Source of the DNA: Rhabditoides inermis
Lineage: Eukaryota > Nematoda > Chromadorea > Rhabditida > Rhabditidae
Direction of reading: 5' to 3'
NCBI GenBank assembly: GCA_963966185.1
Contig: CAWZYM010000398.1
Span: 186,001 to 250,000, forward strand
DNA: 64,000 nucleotides
Part shown: positions 11,876 to 24,915 of the stretch, one piece after another
How the letters are laid out: each line of letters starts with the position of its first letter
Position numbering within the stretch: the first letter of the stretch is position 1
Made by a program: the position numbers and the translations under genes
The notes under the pieces: generated by a model
The model's database searches: none
What the model was told of the DNA's origin: nothing
Seen by the model: the letters and a program-made list of their open reading frames with translations, nothing else

Positions 11876-12709
11876 CTGAAAATCTTCATTTTTAACAATG
11901 TAAACAGAACAACAACATAAACAACAACACGCGTTCATGCGAGACGCTATGGCGGCTTGAAAACTAATCGAGCTCTACACTCTCTCTCTCAGTAGCACTC
12001 GACTCTCCTAGAGTGCGAGCAAATTGAGGCTGACAGCTCTCGCGTCAAAATAGCTAAAAACCGAATGTTTACATGTAGCGATACGCTAAAAACATGAAAA
12101 CATAAATATATGCCAATATATTTCCGAAAAGGTAAAACCGAGTGAGCGAGTCTATTCGGCAACTGAAATTGGCCGCATCCAAATTCGCATTACGGGCAAA
12201 GCTCTTTGGGTGAAGGGGAGAGAGAGGGCGTGAGAGAGCACGCAAAAAGCGGATAAGCCCGACGTGCACAGAAATTGGAACTCATCACCGGAAAAGCCCG
12301 ACATCTTCTTGTGTTTCACCTCACTTGAACTCGTGTTTTTTTTTTCGATCTACTTGTTGTTTGTTCTTTTATCTACAATATCTCACTGCCTGTGATTTAT
12401 GTTATCTGGCAGCAATCGAGATCTATCCTGAGCAGGATTATGCGCCTTTCATTCCACAAACTTTCTCTTCTGCGCGATTTGGATATGCGATAGCCCCATT
12501 AGGTAGCGTCTGTTGTGAGTGTAGGGCAAGAGTGCTGTCTACGTGGGTGGTCTCGCACTTGGATCATTGTTGACCCCTGCCAGTTTTTGGGTGTCGGGCC
12601 GCGAGACTAGCTTGGCAAGTCCGGTGATAATGGAATAGACATACAAGCAAGCGATCCCCCCCCCCGAAATGGCGATCCTAGTCAATTACCGCCGTCATTA
12701 GGATGCGCG

Positions 12710-12750
<41 letters not shown>

Positions 12751-13147
12751 TCTCTCTCTCCATCTCTCTCTCTCTCCATCTCTCTCTCTCTCTCTCTCTC
12801 CATCTCTCTGTGTTCCTCTCGGGAGTCTATCGGCTCGCGATCCAGGGAGCTGTGACCCAGATTCTTGTTACATACTTTCGCTCTCCTTTTCTCTCCGCCT
12901 CTCTCTCTCTCTCTCTCCTCCCACCTAGCGGTCTCGCGCGGCCGATTCGAACATTTTCACTTGCCCGCCCCCGTCTCGGGGCGAACGCTGCACTCACTTT
13001 CGTGCGGCGCCTCGCCAGCGGGCGCCACGATCCCGTTATTGTCCACCCCACCACTATCCGAGAACCACAGTGCTCTTCAGTTCCGAGTTATCAGTCGCTA
13101 GTGATAGTGTGATAGTGTACCGTGTAACTTAACATGTCTGCTTACAG
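11876..13147. other. Divergent intergenic region with long CT-rich satellite
   Basis: This separates the TARP gene (-) from the PAN/TSP gene (+). It contains a poly-C run near 12657 and a CT satellite at 12713-12805. A second CT tract is at about 12900-12918. CTTACAG directly precedes the ATG at 13148, a probable spliced-leader acceptor. Open frames here are low-complexity shadows; I see no supported exon. Confidence 0.45.
12713..12805 (+). repeat. CT satellite with CATCTCTCTC units
   Basis: Runs of CT are punctuated by CATCT at intervals, giving a higher-order repeat (CAT plus five to ten CT) rather than a pure dinucleotide tract. Confidence 0.9.
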
Positions 13148-16100
13148 ATGGGTCTCCGCTGGCTGATCGCAGCCGCTTGCGTGGCCGCCGTCGTCGCCGA
13201 GAGTGAGTCAGCTCGTAATTCAAATCCAATTGAAACACGATCAACACGATGACCGTTTCTTGCGGCGCGCGCAATCATGCGCTGACCGTGCGCCTAATAG
13301 CCACTCGCCACCCAATCCCGAGCGAGCTGAAGAAGACAACAAAAAGAAATAGGATAACACAAAGTTCAAGATGGACGGCTATCATCTTCTGAACTCTCAG
13401 ACTTCAGACAACCAATCTTATTGGAAAGCGCTTCTGATTTTAAATCGCTGACCTGCAACAACTCTTACTTCCTTTTTAAGATAAAGTCGTTGACTCCATG
13501 GTCAATAGTCCAACTGATAAATTGCATTGCAGAGTGTGCTACGTACTCGTACTTTGTGGTTGACAACTCTATCCTCGCCACTACCGAGGATGCCATCACC
13601 TACAAGGACCTCTCCGAGGAGGAGTGCCGTGCCGTGTGCACCAAGAACAGGGTGAGCTTGACAGTTTCCAAATGTTTTGCGGCGTATACCAAAAATAACT
13701 CACAACGCAAATATCGTCCCAAATTTTGCGTCTCGTCCACATCCGGTCATCCCACTTTTTGCTGACCCGATATATTGCCCTTACCTGTTCCACTGATCTG
13801 CCCTATTGCGCGCCGCCAAACTTGATTTATCTCGGCGTTCGCATCTCATTGCCCCGGATCCGCCTGTCGCCTTGTGTGTGTGCAAATTCGAAAATCTCTC
13901 ATCATAGACAATCCCTCCGCAGCCAAGAACTCGCTTTCGAACTATGCACACCTGGCGAGAAAAACACACACGCGCGCATACACGCGCTCGCGATTCTTGA
14001 ATACTCAATGAGGTGCGCGCGCAGTGAACAGATCATAGAGAGAGAAAATGGATGAGCGCCAGTCCGGTTTCCCGCTCTGACCTTTCGCCCAAACCCGCTT
14101 GTGTTGATGATATCAGCGCACAATATCACTATCACTATCCGATAGATATGGATACGAGCGAGAGAACGAAATGTGTGCTATCACAACCTTACCGTAATCA
14201 CGTATCGTTACAGGACCAGTTTGACCGCGAGATCTCGTGCGCCTCGTTCGTCTACGATCACGTCTCGTTCACGTGCACGGTGCAGAAGACTGCGGCCAAG
14301 CCGGGAGGCGAGGGCAGCCTTGTCGCCGCCGTCGGAAAGCGCTACTTCGAGAAGATCTGCCTTCCCGGTGGGTTTGGGAGAATAGTTGATAGGGTCCAGA
14401 GCTTTCCATTGGCAAAACACCGGCTAAATCGTATGTAATTCACGATACTTTATTGCAGAGCGCATCGCGCACTGTCAGTCGTCGCAGTTCATCCGCGCCG
14501 ACGACGCGGTGCTCATTGGATTCGCCGCCAACGTGACCCTCGTCGACAACATCGCCGACTGCGTGCAGGAGTGCGTCAAGCAGCCCGCTTGCAAGGTGAG
14601 TCGCAGATCACCAATCACAGCATTGCAACATTTTCCCAGCGATTCTCTGGAGAGGGTCAATACATCGCTGTCGGAAATGTAATAGAATCACGAACACTCG
14701 TTTCAGTCTGCCATGTTCTTCTACGAGGAGGGAGAGTGCATCACCAACACCGAGTCCGCCCTGTCCAAGGTATCTACACACTTCGAGATGGTTTTAGTGT
14801 GATTTCTAATATCCCTTTTTCCAGCCCCGCTCGTTCGCCAAGGAGGAGTCGGAGAAGGTGATCTACTTCCAGAACGGATGCACCGCCGAGCCTGTCGGTG
14901 AGTAGTGTGGTCTCAGTAACATTATGACTTTCCATTTTTAGCCACTGTTGATGGAAAGACCTCGATGCCGGCCAAGTCAGGTATACATACCACACGAATT
15001 CGGCCTCTGCATTTTTTGCCACTTTCGCACTTTTGCAACATGTGCCACTCCTGCTCATTTCACTTTCCATTTTGCTTTCTGCGAGTGCTCAAACTGCGAA
15101 TAGTATCTGATCGACTTGATCAGATACGATTCGACGTTTCCATTTCATAGCTTCACTATCACTAAACGCACTTACAGTTGAGGAGAAGGGTTCTGAGGAG
15201 AAGTCGGGAGAGGAGAAGAATGCTGAAACCTCCACTGCTACGTCCACTGAGATTACTACTTCTACTGAGACTGCCAGCGAGACTGAATCGACCAAGGCTC
15301 CTGAACTCAAGAAGACTAAGAAGACCAAAAAGGCCAAGAAGGTCGTTGTCGTATCCGAGGAGAAGAAGGAGTCTGCTGAAAAGAAATCCGAGGAGCCGGA
15401 GGAGCCGGAGGAGAAGGAGGTGGAGGCTACCACAGAGGCCGTTGAGCGCGAAGTCACTACCGTGAAGCCCAAGAAATCTAAGAAGTCCAAGAAGCCCGTG
15501 GAGATCAAGACACAGGAAAAGGCTGAGGAAACTACCGAGCAGGCTCCCGAGCAGGCTCCCGAGACTGAGGCCACCACCGAGATTCCCGAGACCACGACTG
15601 AGAAGGCCAAGAAAAACAAGAAGTCGAAGAAGACCATCAAGGCAGAGAAGGTTGTGTCGGAGGAGAAGCTCGAGGTGAAGTCTGCTGAAGATGAGAAGAC
15701 TGTTAAGTCTGAGAAGAAGGAGGCGTCAGTCGAGAAGAAGGAAAAGTCTGAGGAGGAGGACAAACTGACCGAGGAAAACAAGTCTGAGGATGAAAAGGAG
15801 GTGGTCACGTCTGAGAGTGTGTCTGAGGAGATTTCCGAGGAAACGACTGAGGGATCCGGACAGGTGTCGTCATCCAAAGATAACGAGTCCACCACGGAGA
15901 CAGTAGCTGTCACCACCGAGGATGAGGATACTGACGAGGAAGACTCGGAGGAGACCGCCTCCATCGAGAAAACAGTTGAGGAAAAGACTGCTGAGAAGAA
16001 GGAGGAGAAGAAGCAGGATGAGGAGAAGTCCGAGAACAAAACCGAGAAGAAGGAGTCTGAGGAAGGATCCGGTTCTGAGGAGGAGGAAGATTCCAAAGAG

Positions 16101-17324
16101 GATGAGGAAAAGGAGGACAAGCTCACGTCCGTCTCAACCGAGAAGAAACTCGAGGAAAAGAGTGAGCACTTGCACGTTTCACTGTCCCTGTCCCACTTCT
16201 GTGTGTCCACTGTCACTGTCCTCGCTTGCTTGGCTTTGCTTTGGTGGCTTTCCCGCCGGCGACAATCGTCTCGATACAATGTATCATTGACGATTTTCAG
16301 AAGCTTCACACAATATCCTATTTTAGATGAGATCTCCACCGAGGCTACCAAGGCTGCTGAGAAGTCCACCTCTGCTGTTGTCGATTCTGAGGAGGTAAAA
16401 AATTGCATGAAGTTAAATTTTAACCAATATTTTTCAGGAAGACGAGGAATACGAGGAGGAGGAGAGCGACGCCGACAAGAAAAAGATCGAGGAGAGCATC
16501 AAGTACAAGAACCACCCGCGCAACTTCGGCGCCAAGACCCACAAGGCCACCGCCAAGATCGACAAGAGCGTGAGTCGCCCCGCACAACAACCGTTGATTA
16601 TATGACTCGTCGTTTCAGAAGCTCGGAACTCCTATCGTGCCCGTGAAGCCGTCGGAAAAGGAGGACGAGGAGCTGCTGTCCGAAGAGACCCCCGCGCCCT
16701 CCACCGAGGCTTCCACCGAGACTGAGGAGAGCGAGGAGACTTCCACTGAGACCAGCACTGAGAAGGTAGAGACTGTGAGAAAAAACACAATATCTTATAG
16801 ATTTGGTTTCAGATCGTTGACGAGCCGGTGAACTACTTCTCGGAGTGGGGAGACTGGACGCCGTGCGAGAAGAGCGGCGAGCGCCGCATCCGCAGGAGAA
16901 AGTGCCTTGATCTGCGCCGCTGCCTCGGCGCACTTATGCAGGTTGAGCAGTGCCCCGCCATCGTCCCCACCCAGTCCGCACCCATCGGTGAGATAGTTCG
17001 AGTACACTCTCCAACATTTCCTGAACTATTTGTGTTTCAGAGCACTCGATGGAGTCTGTGCGCTCTCTCGTGTCCGCTCCCACCACCCGCGATGAGTTCA
17101 ACGGCGGTGTTCCCTCAAAGGTGCCTGGCCACTTCATTCGGGACGAGCAGGCTCAGGCTCCCGCTTCCGTGTGGTCCGACTGGCAGGGTACTTGCCAAGA
17201 GTTCGCCTCTGGCCAGCCCTGCACCGACGGACACATGATCGGATTCGAGTCGCGCGAGTGTGTGGCGTCGGATCCCGCCGAGTGCGAGGGACCCTTCTTC
17301 CGTTATTGCACACTGCCCTGCTAG
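13148..17324 (+). CDS. Secreted protein: two PAN/apple modules, long acidic linker, two TSP1 repeats
   Basis: MGLRWLIAAACVAAVVAE is a signal peptide. The first PAN-like module follows (CATYSYF, EEECRAVC, CASFVYDHVSFTC, EKICLP; exons 13533-14369). The second is at about 14460-14890 (AHCQSSQF, DCVQECVKQPACKSAMFF, GECIT, FQNGC). From about 15178 to 16790 the protein is almost only Glu, Lys, Ser and Thr, with KKTKKTKKAKK and KKSKKSKK clusters. This stretch is surely disordered and may be O-glycosylated. Two thrombospondin type 1-like repeats close it: YFSEWGDWTPC at about 16830 and VWSDWQGTCQEF near 17170, ending RYCTLPC. Total is roughly 750 residues. PAN and TSP1 modules bind proteins or glycans in extracellular matrix, so an apical or cuticular matrix role is likely but inferred. 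A poly(A) signal AATAAA is at 17421-17426. Confidence 0.85.
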
Positions 17325-17684
17325 ACACATGCTCAATTCACTCATCTCACTGCCGCCCCCATGCATTGCCTTTTAATAAGACCACACAATAACTGTGTAT
17401 ATATTGATACGAGTGTATTTAATAAAACTATTTTTAAAGTAATTTGTTTTGCGGCTCATACTACGCCTGTTTGGTTATTGTACAAACCATTTGTCTTCTT
17501 TCGTGATATTTCTGCGAAACACGGCGAATTCTGCTAGAGTTGAAAGAAGAAGAGTGGTGAGAGACGTAGAGACGTATTGGCGGCAAGCCAACTTTCACGT
17601 GACAACCAGATGATTGTTTGCAATCGGCTGTTTTTTTCCTATTAATTCCCCTTTTTCAAGCATATATATTATATTATTTTACAG
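17325..17684. other. Short intergenic gap with poly(A) signal
   Basis: It holds the AATAAA at 17421 of the upstream gene and ends in TATTTTACAG directly before the ATG at 17685. The 360-bp head-to-tail spacing and TTTTACAG context suggest spliced-leader processing of the downstream gene, but the distance is long for a classical nematode operon. Confidence 0.4.
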
Positions 17685-18948
17685 ATGACCTTTCAAATAA
17701 TAAACAACAACGTTCACATACGCTCTTGCGGAAAAGATGTAGTATATTCTATGAATGAATGGAATGTTATTGTAAGTTTTAAGTATTCAGATAGCTATAT
17801 TTGGTAAACCATATTATATTTAGGTGGATCAATTCAAATCCGAACTTCTTATACTGATCGATGAATTCCCGTATGTTGATGTGGAAATCGTACACGAAAT
17901 ACACAGGTGATTACACTTATATTAGATGATGAGTGACTTTACTATGGTGTATATTATCTTACAGTTAAGATGTGGCCGACTAAACGACACTCGCGCCGCG
18001 CTGTTCATGTTGTTGGGCGAGGAAGAGAGTGATCAGAGAAGCGACGTCGTCGTTCCCAAGTACGAGCGGCAAGAAGATTACCATTGTCATGCGATCACGT
18101 GGCATGACACGGACATCTACTGGAACGGCGAATGTGTTGTTCCACAAGCAGGCTTTTGGCGGAAGGATCCCGAATGGACATTGAAAGAAGCACAAGCAGA
18201 GGCAAGAGAATTGATACGCGAGGCGGAGAAGAGAGCGGAGAGAGCACGTATGTATTTCCGAGCCGCGCGACAGAGAGGCGATATCACGATGAAACGGGAA
18301 TACGCAAAGATGGTTGGTATGCAATGAGTGCTTCAATAGGAATGTGTGTTCCAGGCTGCAGAAGAGAGTAACGAGGTAGAGGCGCTGCGATCCAAGGCAG
18401 AGACGTTCATTGAAGCTGCGAACATGTGAGCATGATCGTCTAACATTTATTGACGCAAGATTCAGAAATCCAACTCTGATTGATCTGCACTTTATGCGCA
18501 AGAGAGCCGCCGAAAACTTTGTTCATCAACGTCTCGAAGCACGCACATGTAAGTGGTCCTTGAAACATATTTTAGTTACATATAGACGTTGTTCATATCA
18601 TTAAAACACATTTTAGGTCCTCTCTTCGTTACCATTATCACAGGTCGCGGTCGGCATTCGAAGAATGAACGTTCGAGTGTGAAGGATGCAATAAGGCACT
18701 ATATCGAGAAAAAGTGCCTCAACAACGAGTGGGCCAACGAAGGAAAAGTAAGCACAGTGGAGGAGGAGTTGTTTTGCAAAAAACAGTTTCAGGTGCGAGT
18801 GCAGAGCGTGTTCTTGCACCGAGACTACAACGTCGATTTGGAGATTCTCTGCACCCCCTATGCTCGCGATAGATACGTACACGTTCGAGCTGCAAAAAAA
18901 ATGAGAAGCGTCAAGACTTCTTTTTCTAAGAGAGAAACAGCAGTGTGA
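17685..18948 (+). CDS. CUE-DUF1771-Smr protein (Cue2/NONU-1/N4BP2 type nuclease)
   Basis: Seven exons give about 325 residues from MTFQIINNNV. Residues about 30-75 (DEFPYVDVEIVHEIHR, then NDTRAALFMLL) fit a CUE ubiquitin-binding domain. The exon near 18180-18420 (AQAEARELIREAEKRAERA, YFRAARQRGD) is a DUF1771 helix, which precedes Smr in this family. The Smr domain has its DLH motif (LIDLHFMRKRA) at about 18475 and its TGRGRHS motif at about 18640, both intact. Family knowledge: yeast Cue2 and C. elegans NONU-1 cleave mRNA at collided ribosomes in no-go and non-stop decay. Here there is one CUE domain and no P-loop kinase module, so it is much shorter than human N4BP2. Stop TGA at 18946-18948 and AATAAA at 19007-19012. 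Domain calls are strong; orthology to NONU-1 is inference. Confidence 0.82.
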
Positions 18949-21590
18949 TATGTATTGTAGATGAATTGTGGCTCAAGTGCAAACATAACGGGTTATGTGT
19001 ATGACAAATAAAATTTTTTCAACAGTATTGTCTTTGCATGGAAAGGATAAATGAGGTTGTGGGTCCTCATAGAGCGACGAGTTTATTTTCCACACATTCT
19101 TGAAACGTTCATATAAATGAAGATATGCATATGTACTATGTGTATTACGACATATTAGGGCATCGAAATCTGTGACACCATAGCGCACTGATTATGTTTC
19201 TTGTGTTTTTCCGCATATGCTATATGATAAGGATAATCTATTTGCGAAATCTGATTTTCAATGTCCAATAGACGCAATTGCAGGTCGGTTTCATCAATGG
19301 TGCTTACAGATCTATACCAAGAAAATACGTTTCATCTGTGAATGCGATGAAATCTAAGAAGCTATATTATACGCGCCGTATATGTCGCTCGGCTGGCAAA
19401 TTTCAGAATTTCAGTGTTCCCACTCACGTTCTGATCCCCAACTAGTTTATCCTTTATCGGCGCATTCAGAGTACATACATACACCATAAACTTCACGGAC
19501 CTTGACTATGATGATCTTCTCAATTTCGTACTGTCTCGTTTCTCTCTGATGGGTGGCGTGTGGTTCCAAGTGTTGATATAGTGTGTTCCTTCTTCTTACC
19601 TACTCATGTACTCATGTAGACTTTTGATGATTTTCAAAGATCCACAAAAAAGAAATGTGAAAATTGGCTTTACGCTGTTCGTTTGTACTGCCCACAACTT
19701 TTTACGGAAGCAATTGAGCTGTAATTTTTTTCACCTTTACATTAATTTATTGTACAGAAAATATAAAGTAAATTGAAATTGATTATAAGCTATGTGGATA
19801 CGAAAACATGTGCACTTCTTCATTTTCTCACATGTCTTCTCCACGTTGGAAAAACAGCCGGAAATACATTTCATTTTACGCAGAAAGTACAGACAACTTG
19901 AACATACTTCCGATAAAAGGACGACATAGTATTGCTCCAACATGAGCACTGTCTGTTTCTTATAAAAAAGAGCCAAAACCTCGCTACTTACAGTACAATA
20001 GGTAATAAGTAGAAAATTTGTAGAAATAAGTAATTTTTGTAGAAATTTGTAGAAATTTGTAGAAATATGGGAAAATGAGCGAGATTTTATGCAAATTTTA
20101 CTCTACCGACCATCGTCATTTCTCTAGATATCCGTGAATATGGAGAACTCCAGCACAAAGCGATGAAACCACAAAACAAACTACGTAGTCACATGCATAC
20201 TACAGTGAACAACAATTATCTCTTTTGATGTAACTCAAAATTCCGCCTCTGAACGGAGTTACAGCGATTTATTACTTTTAATATAAATATTACTTATTTC
20301 TACAAATTTTCTACTTATTACGGATTGTACTGTACATAGAATATTAGTTGTGTCAAATGGATTTCGTCTTTGATTCTGCAATCGGATGCATCGGATGCCA
20401 ACGCTCTTCTGTATTCTGAAAACGCGCAGAATTTGCTTGATTGCTTTCACCTGTGCACAAAAAACTACATAAAAAACACATTTGCAAATTACGATGTGAC
20501 ATTTGAGCGGTTAAACACACTCTGTGCGAGTAAGCAGAATATGACGATTAGTGATATCACTCTCTGCATCTCTGTTTCACATATTTGATAATTCACCTTT
20601 GACTTTCAGCTACTTCAGATACTTTTACGATTAGCAAAATTTTACCGATATGGATTCCAAGAAACAGCTATGTAGAGCAATCGTTAGCATTCGCACATGG
20701 GTCGAAAAAGGAGCATCAAATCGTCGAATCAAGCCAGATTAGGTCACATTTGAGCTGCATTGTAGCCGATGAGCCTCCGATATAGTTTATCTTCAACACC
20801 CTATGAGCCTTATTTGTGCGTACATACATAGATACGAGAGTGCTCGGATCCCTCTCGGACTTGGAGAATAAGGCCAATTTGTCGCCGAACGGATCTGTGT
20901 TCGTTTGTTCCGCTCCAATTACACCTGAACTGACGCGCAAATGATCTCCTAGCTACATAACTACGCCCACCTAAGCTCCTATTCAATCTACTAACCTACA
21001 GGCCTACAGTACTACGTATCATATACATACTTAATCAGAATTTCATCAATGATCATAAAGATAAAGCAACTGGAATTTGGGTGTGTGTTATTCCAATTTC
21101 AGGGTGTATGTTACTTTGCTCTCACCGGGTGCGCTGGTACTGAATCGAAAAAAAAGAAAAAGAAAAATAGTCCGGCGAATGTGCATCATTCTTGTGCAAA
21201 GTGTCTGCCACACAACATGCTTAATATGATTACATCGTCGTGTACTTGTATCTTGGGATGAGGATAGCGTAGGCGTGAGACGAGACTGGGCTACGGGAAA
21301 GAGAGAGAGAGAGAATCGTGAAGTGCATTTGAGCGCCGTTGCTTCCTCCACTGAGCTGCCAGCTCTATTTGTGGAGCGCTGATGCGGTGGTGACATTCTC
21401 GCGAGTATCATCGCCCCTTCCCCCCTCGTACCCCTATAAGGAGGCGAGAGTGGAGGGAGGGGGGTTACTCCTCTCCGTGTCTCCCTCTCACAATCGCCCG
21501 CGGATCATCTCGCGTGTCTCTAAAGCCGGCGACGCATCTCTAAACGCCCCCCCCCCCTCTCTTCTCATTCACTCCTCGCACTGCTCGGAA
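18949..21590. other. Gene-poor region
   Basis: About 2.6 kb, AT-rich, with only short open frames. It holds a poly(A) signal at 19007 and the MITE at 19990-20332. A short frame after 20650 (DSKKQLCRAIVSIRTWVEKG) looks codon-like but ends quickly; it could be a transposon relic. A C-run lies at about 21546-21557, just before the next gene. Confidence 0.4.
19990..20332. mobile_element. Tc1/mariner-type MITE, 343 bp
   Basis: The ends are inverted: CAGTACAATAGGTAATAAGT at the left and its complement at the right (ending ATTGTACTG). The two match over about 45 bp with two mismatches. TA dinucleotides flank it at 19988-19989 and 20333-20334. Family knowledge: a TA target duplication and CAGT termini are typical of the Tc1/mariner group. 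There is no transposase frame, so it is non-autonomous. TTTGTAGAAA is repeated several times inside the left end. Confidence 0.82.
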
Positions 21591-24500
21591 ATGCGCGTGC
21601 CGCTGCTGCTCTGCTCCCTTCTACTGCCGCTCACACTCGCCAAACACGTGAGTCACTCACTTTTCCGCCTTCCATTGTCGCATGGTAGCGGCTCGCGAGT
21701 GCACCGTGTACTTTGTAGGAGTACGCGCGCATTGTTGCCAGGGTTGCCCCCTCGTTTCGGGGTGTGACGCTGCATTTTGCTTCTCTATTGAGCGCATGAT
21801 TCACGGTTCCGCCTTCCCTGCAATCCCGCTTCTTGTATATGTGTGTGGCACAAACGCTTTGAAAACTGATGTCTGCTTCCTGGAAGCAGGGCGTTACGTA
21901 GATGAGCGCATGAATAGGATAATTAGATCAGTGGTTTGCGAGTGTGTGCGTGCAGGGGCGCAGGAATGAGTGTTGTGGGTACAGGAAAGGATCACACACA
22001 CAAGGCACAATACGTCAAGATTCGCTTTTCAGTCGCGTCGGATGCGGAGCAACGCGAGCGAGGAGCGATTCTACCAGAACAGCGAGTTCGTCCCCCGAAA
22101 AGGTGTGACTCAGACGTTGACACGTCTTGCATTGTGTGTTTCTCGCTACAATCCGCGGTCAAGCTGTTGACGAGATGCATACACATGACACATAACACAT
22201 TTCGCCGCAACTTCCTGTTATTAGAAATTAGATAGAAGAAGTTGCATGAAACAAGTGGTCTATGATTAACGGATAGAAAAGGGTGTGTATGCAGGGATAC
22301 GGTCTTTTCAGCAAGCGCATCTTTGCGTAAGCGCTCTTTTCTTGCTCTGCACTAAAGTCTCGTAGTAATTACGTCACTTCGATGGGAGTTTTCGGTAGAA
22401 ATCAAAGATCAAAGATGATTTTAATAACCGCAATCCTTAATTATAGTAAACATAATCTCTGTTCGTATATCGGTATATGCTATGTGTTTCTGTTTGTCTG
22501 GATTGTCTGGAACACTGATGAGATACTGAGATCCAAGTAAAGACTGGGAGTAGCTGGAAGAATGTCAATGAGCATAGACAGTCGTGAAACATTGTTCACC
22601 AGACTACATACCACCACGATCAAACAACAAGAAGTGAATAAGTGTGACATTTGCATACTTTGTTAAAAGTCGATCTAAGTCTGAGAGATGGGATTAACCA
22701 GGAACGATGATACTTAGATGAGTGTGATACTTAGATGGATGATACTTAGATGAGTGTTAGTCACATTTCAATTTGAGAGCGAAGTTGAGATATGAGTCAC
22801 ATAGAGAACTTTTCGAAATGGCAGCCCGAAGTGTTCATACCCACTATGTGTCTATGAGGTGAGGAGCGTATCCGATCGGTAAATGATGTATTTCGTAACA
22901 CATGTTATATCGGGATTCTCATCGTAATTGATGCGGATGTTTTTATGCGTGTGGATGGAGTGCAACTGGCTGCGATGGTTTCTTGAGGAGAGGGTTGTTT
23001 CAGAGTGCGGGGAGCCGATGCCGAACGAGATTCTGCGGCCGTGTCCGACTCCGAAGAAGGGCAACGCCGTCGACTGGCCGTGCGTGCGCTACGCCGACCT
23101 TTGCAACGGGGTGAGCAAGGGAACACCGGGCACTGTGTTTTGTTATGCCAGCCACAACGTGTCTTTCTTGATCTCTGCAATAGTGAGCCATTCGAAGACA
23201 CCCGCCGGTTCTCCGCCGTCTATTTTAAAGGTGCTTCTAGCCGTTTTCCGTACGCATCCAGGTGAAAGCTGTCGACGAAAACGGAATGCATACCTGCATG
23301 GAGCGGTATTTGCGAGAGCAGCTTGCATAATTGGATACATGTAACATGTGTAATTGTGTTAAAGTCAGCAGTTTTCTGCAACCAGGCCCTCATAAACTTT
23401 CATTAGCTCAGCTTCAAAACGATAAAGGAACTGGCGAGCTCTTTCCTGCAACTGAGTTAGTTGAAAGTCATTCTTTCGCACAAACTACTTGTATGAGTCC
23501 AACTTTTGACATCTTATGACTTATGATCCTCACTTATGAGAATGAAAAAATTGGATAGCCGGACTAAGGAATAACTACTAATTGGCGTTGTTTACATGGA
23601 AGCGTTTTACACCAATAACCTACAAAAAGGCAAAAATACTGTCCCAGCGAATAACTGAGATATTTAATTCTTCAAAAAAAAATGTAGTTCTGATGTGAAC
23701 AATGTGAACAAGTGACTGTTTTTTTGGTTTGCAAATGGAAACATTCCGGGCTCAAATTGCAAATTCTTTTGCATAATTGAAATTTTAACTTCTCGCTGTG
23801 TGAGGTCGAGAGGTGGTACAGTTGACATAGTATCATTTTTGTGCGTTATCCACTCATGAAACTTTCAACGATATTTAGTAGTCATTCCATATTCCGTATT
23901 CTGAAACGATTATGAATAACATAGAATAGGAGAATAGGACAAAAGTTATTATGAAATCATAACGTACAGTATGCCTTATGTTTTTATGAAGACTTTGTAC
24001 TTATAACGTATGGAGTGTGCTTTATGAACACATGGCTTTTACGTCACGGACACTTTTCCTGTGTTCAAAAACAATTTCAATGCGATCTGATAATTATGAT
24101 TTGTTCATGAATATCAAATTTAAAGTGAAAATCTTTAAAGGAGTTAGCATGAAATGACAACATGTTGAAAATTGTGCTGTTTTATCAAGTAGGCTATATC
24201 TTGAAGATATCTACACGACACAAGTGGATGAAAAATTGTTTTCAACGACTTATATGATTTCCGACACAAAACCCAAGTTATTGACAAATGTGCACCATTT
24301 TCATAACTTTTTTTAAACATTCCAATGATAACTCAACTTTGAAATTCAGAGTCTACACTTCCTTAAGGCGTTGAGCTGAAATTCTATGGGCCAGAATAAT
24401 ATTTCCACATCATAATCATGATCTGTCCATTGTTTCAGATCCAAGACTGTCCGGGCGGTGAAGACGAGAGCGCAATCCACTGCCTTTTCCACTCACTGGT

Positions 24501-24915
24501 ACGTTCCCCATATCCCCGGATTGTGCTCCAATCCCATCACAAAGATGCGCAAAAAGGGGTATATACCGTAAACATATTTATCTCTGTGAGATCCAATTTA
24601 CACAAACTCATTCGCAATCACAACAACAAAAATGATAGTCGAAATTCGGGGGATGGAACATCACCAGAAAAGAGTAATGGGGTGGAAAGAAGGGAAACAC
24701 ACGCAAATCTCAGTGGGAGAAACATGGGACACGGAGCGAAATCTCAGGGTTTATGGATATGTGACGATTCGGAAAAGGAACGTGCGCGCGCGAGATCGGA
24801 GAACATGAGATCCTTACTATTACAACTGTTGCAGCACAACTCGGAGTTGAACGCGATGCGCTCGGTGGTGCAGCGTGGAGTGGCGAGCGGCGCCAGCCAT
24901 CGCCTCAAGCTATAG
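21591..24915 (+). CDS. Small secreted LDL-receptor class A domain protein
   Basis: Five exons (21591-21647, 22033-22102, 23004-23110, 24439-24498, 24835-24915) give 124 residues with consistent phases. MRVPLLLCSLLLPLTLAKH is a signal peptide. After a basic spacer (SRRMRSNASEERFY) comes one LDLa module with six cysteines, containing CVRYADLCNGIQDCPGGEDE; the DCPGGEDE box is the calcium-binding end. A short Arg-rich tail (NSELNAMRSVVQRG) ends at the TAG. Family knowledge: single-LDLa secreted proteins include HEN-1 and Jeb, ligands of ALK receptors, but those are much longer, so I make no such assignment. 97 percent of exon length is conserved in frame, yet introns reach 1.3 kb. Confidence 0.72.
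23111..24438 (+). other. Long intron of the LDLa gene
   Basis: A 1.3-kb AT-rich intron with no supported exon or repeat that I can see. Short open frames at its start are continuations past the donor. Confidence 0.5.

Noticed and set aside
12325..12573. 82-residue open frame upstream of the PAN/TSP gene
   Set aside because: No domain, no splice partner, and surrounding sequence is CT satellite and promoter-like.
15089..16408. 439-residue Ser-rich open frame on the minus strand
   Set aside because: It is the complement of the Glu/Lys/Ser/Thr-rich exon of the PAN/TSP gene. GAG and AAG codons read as CTC and CTT or as TC-rich frames in reverse, so absence of stops is a by-product.
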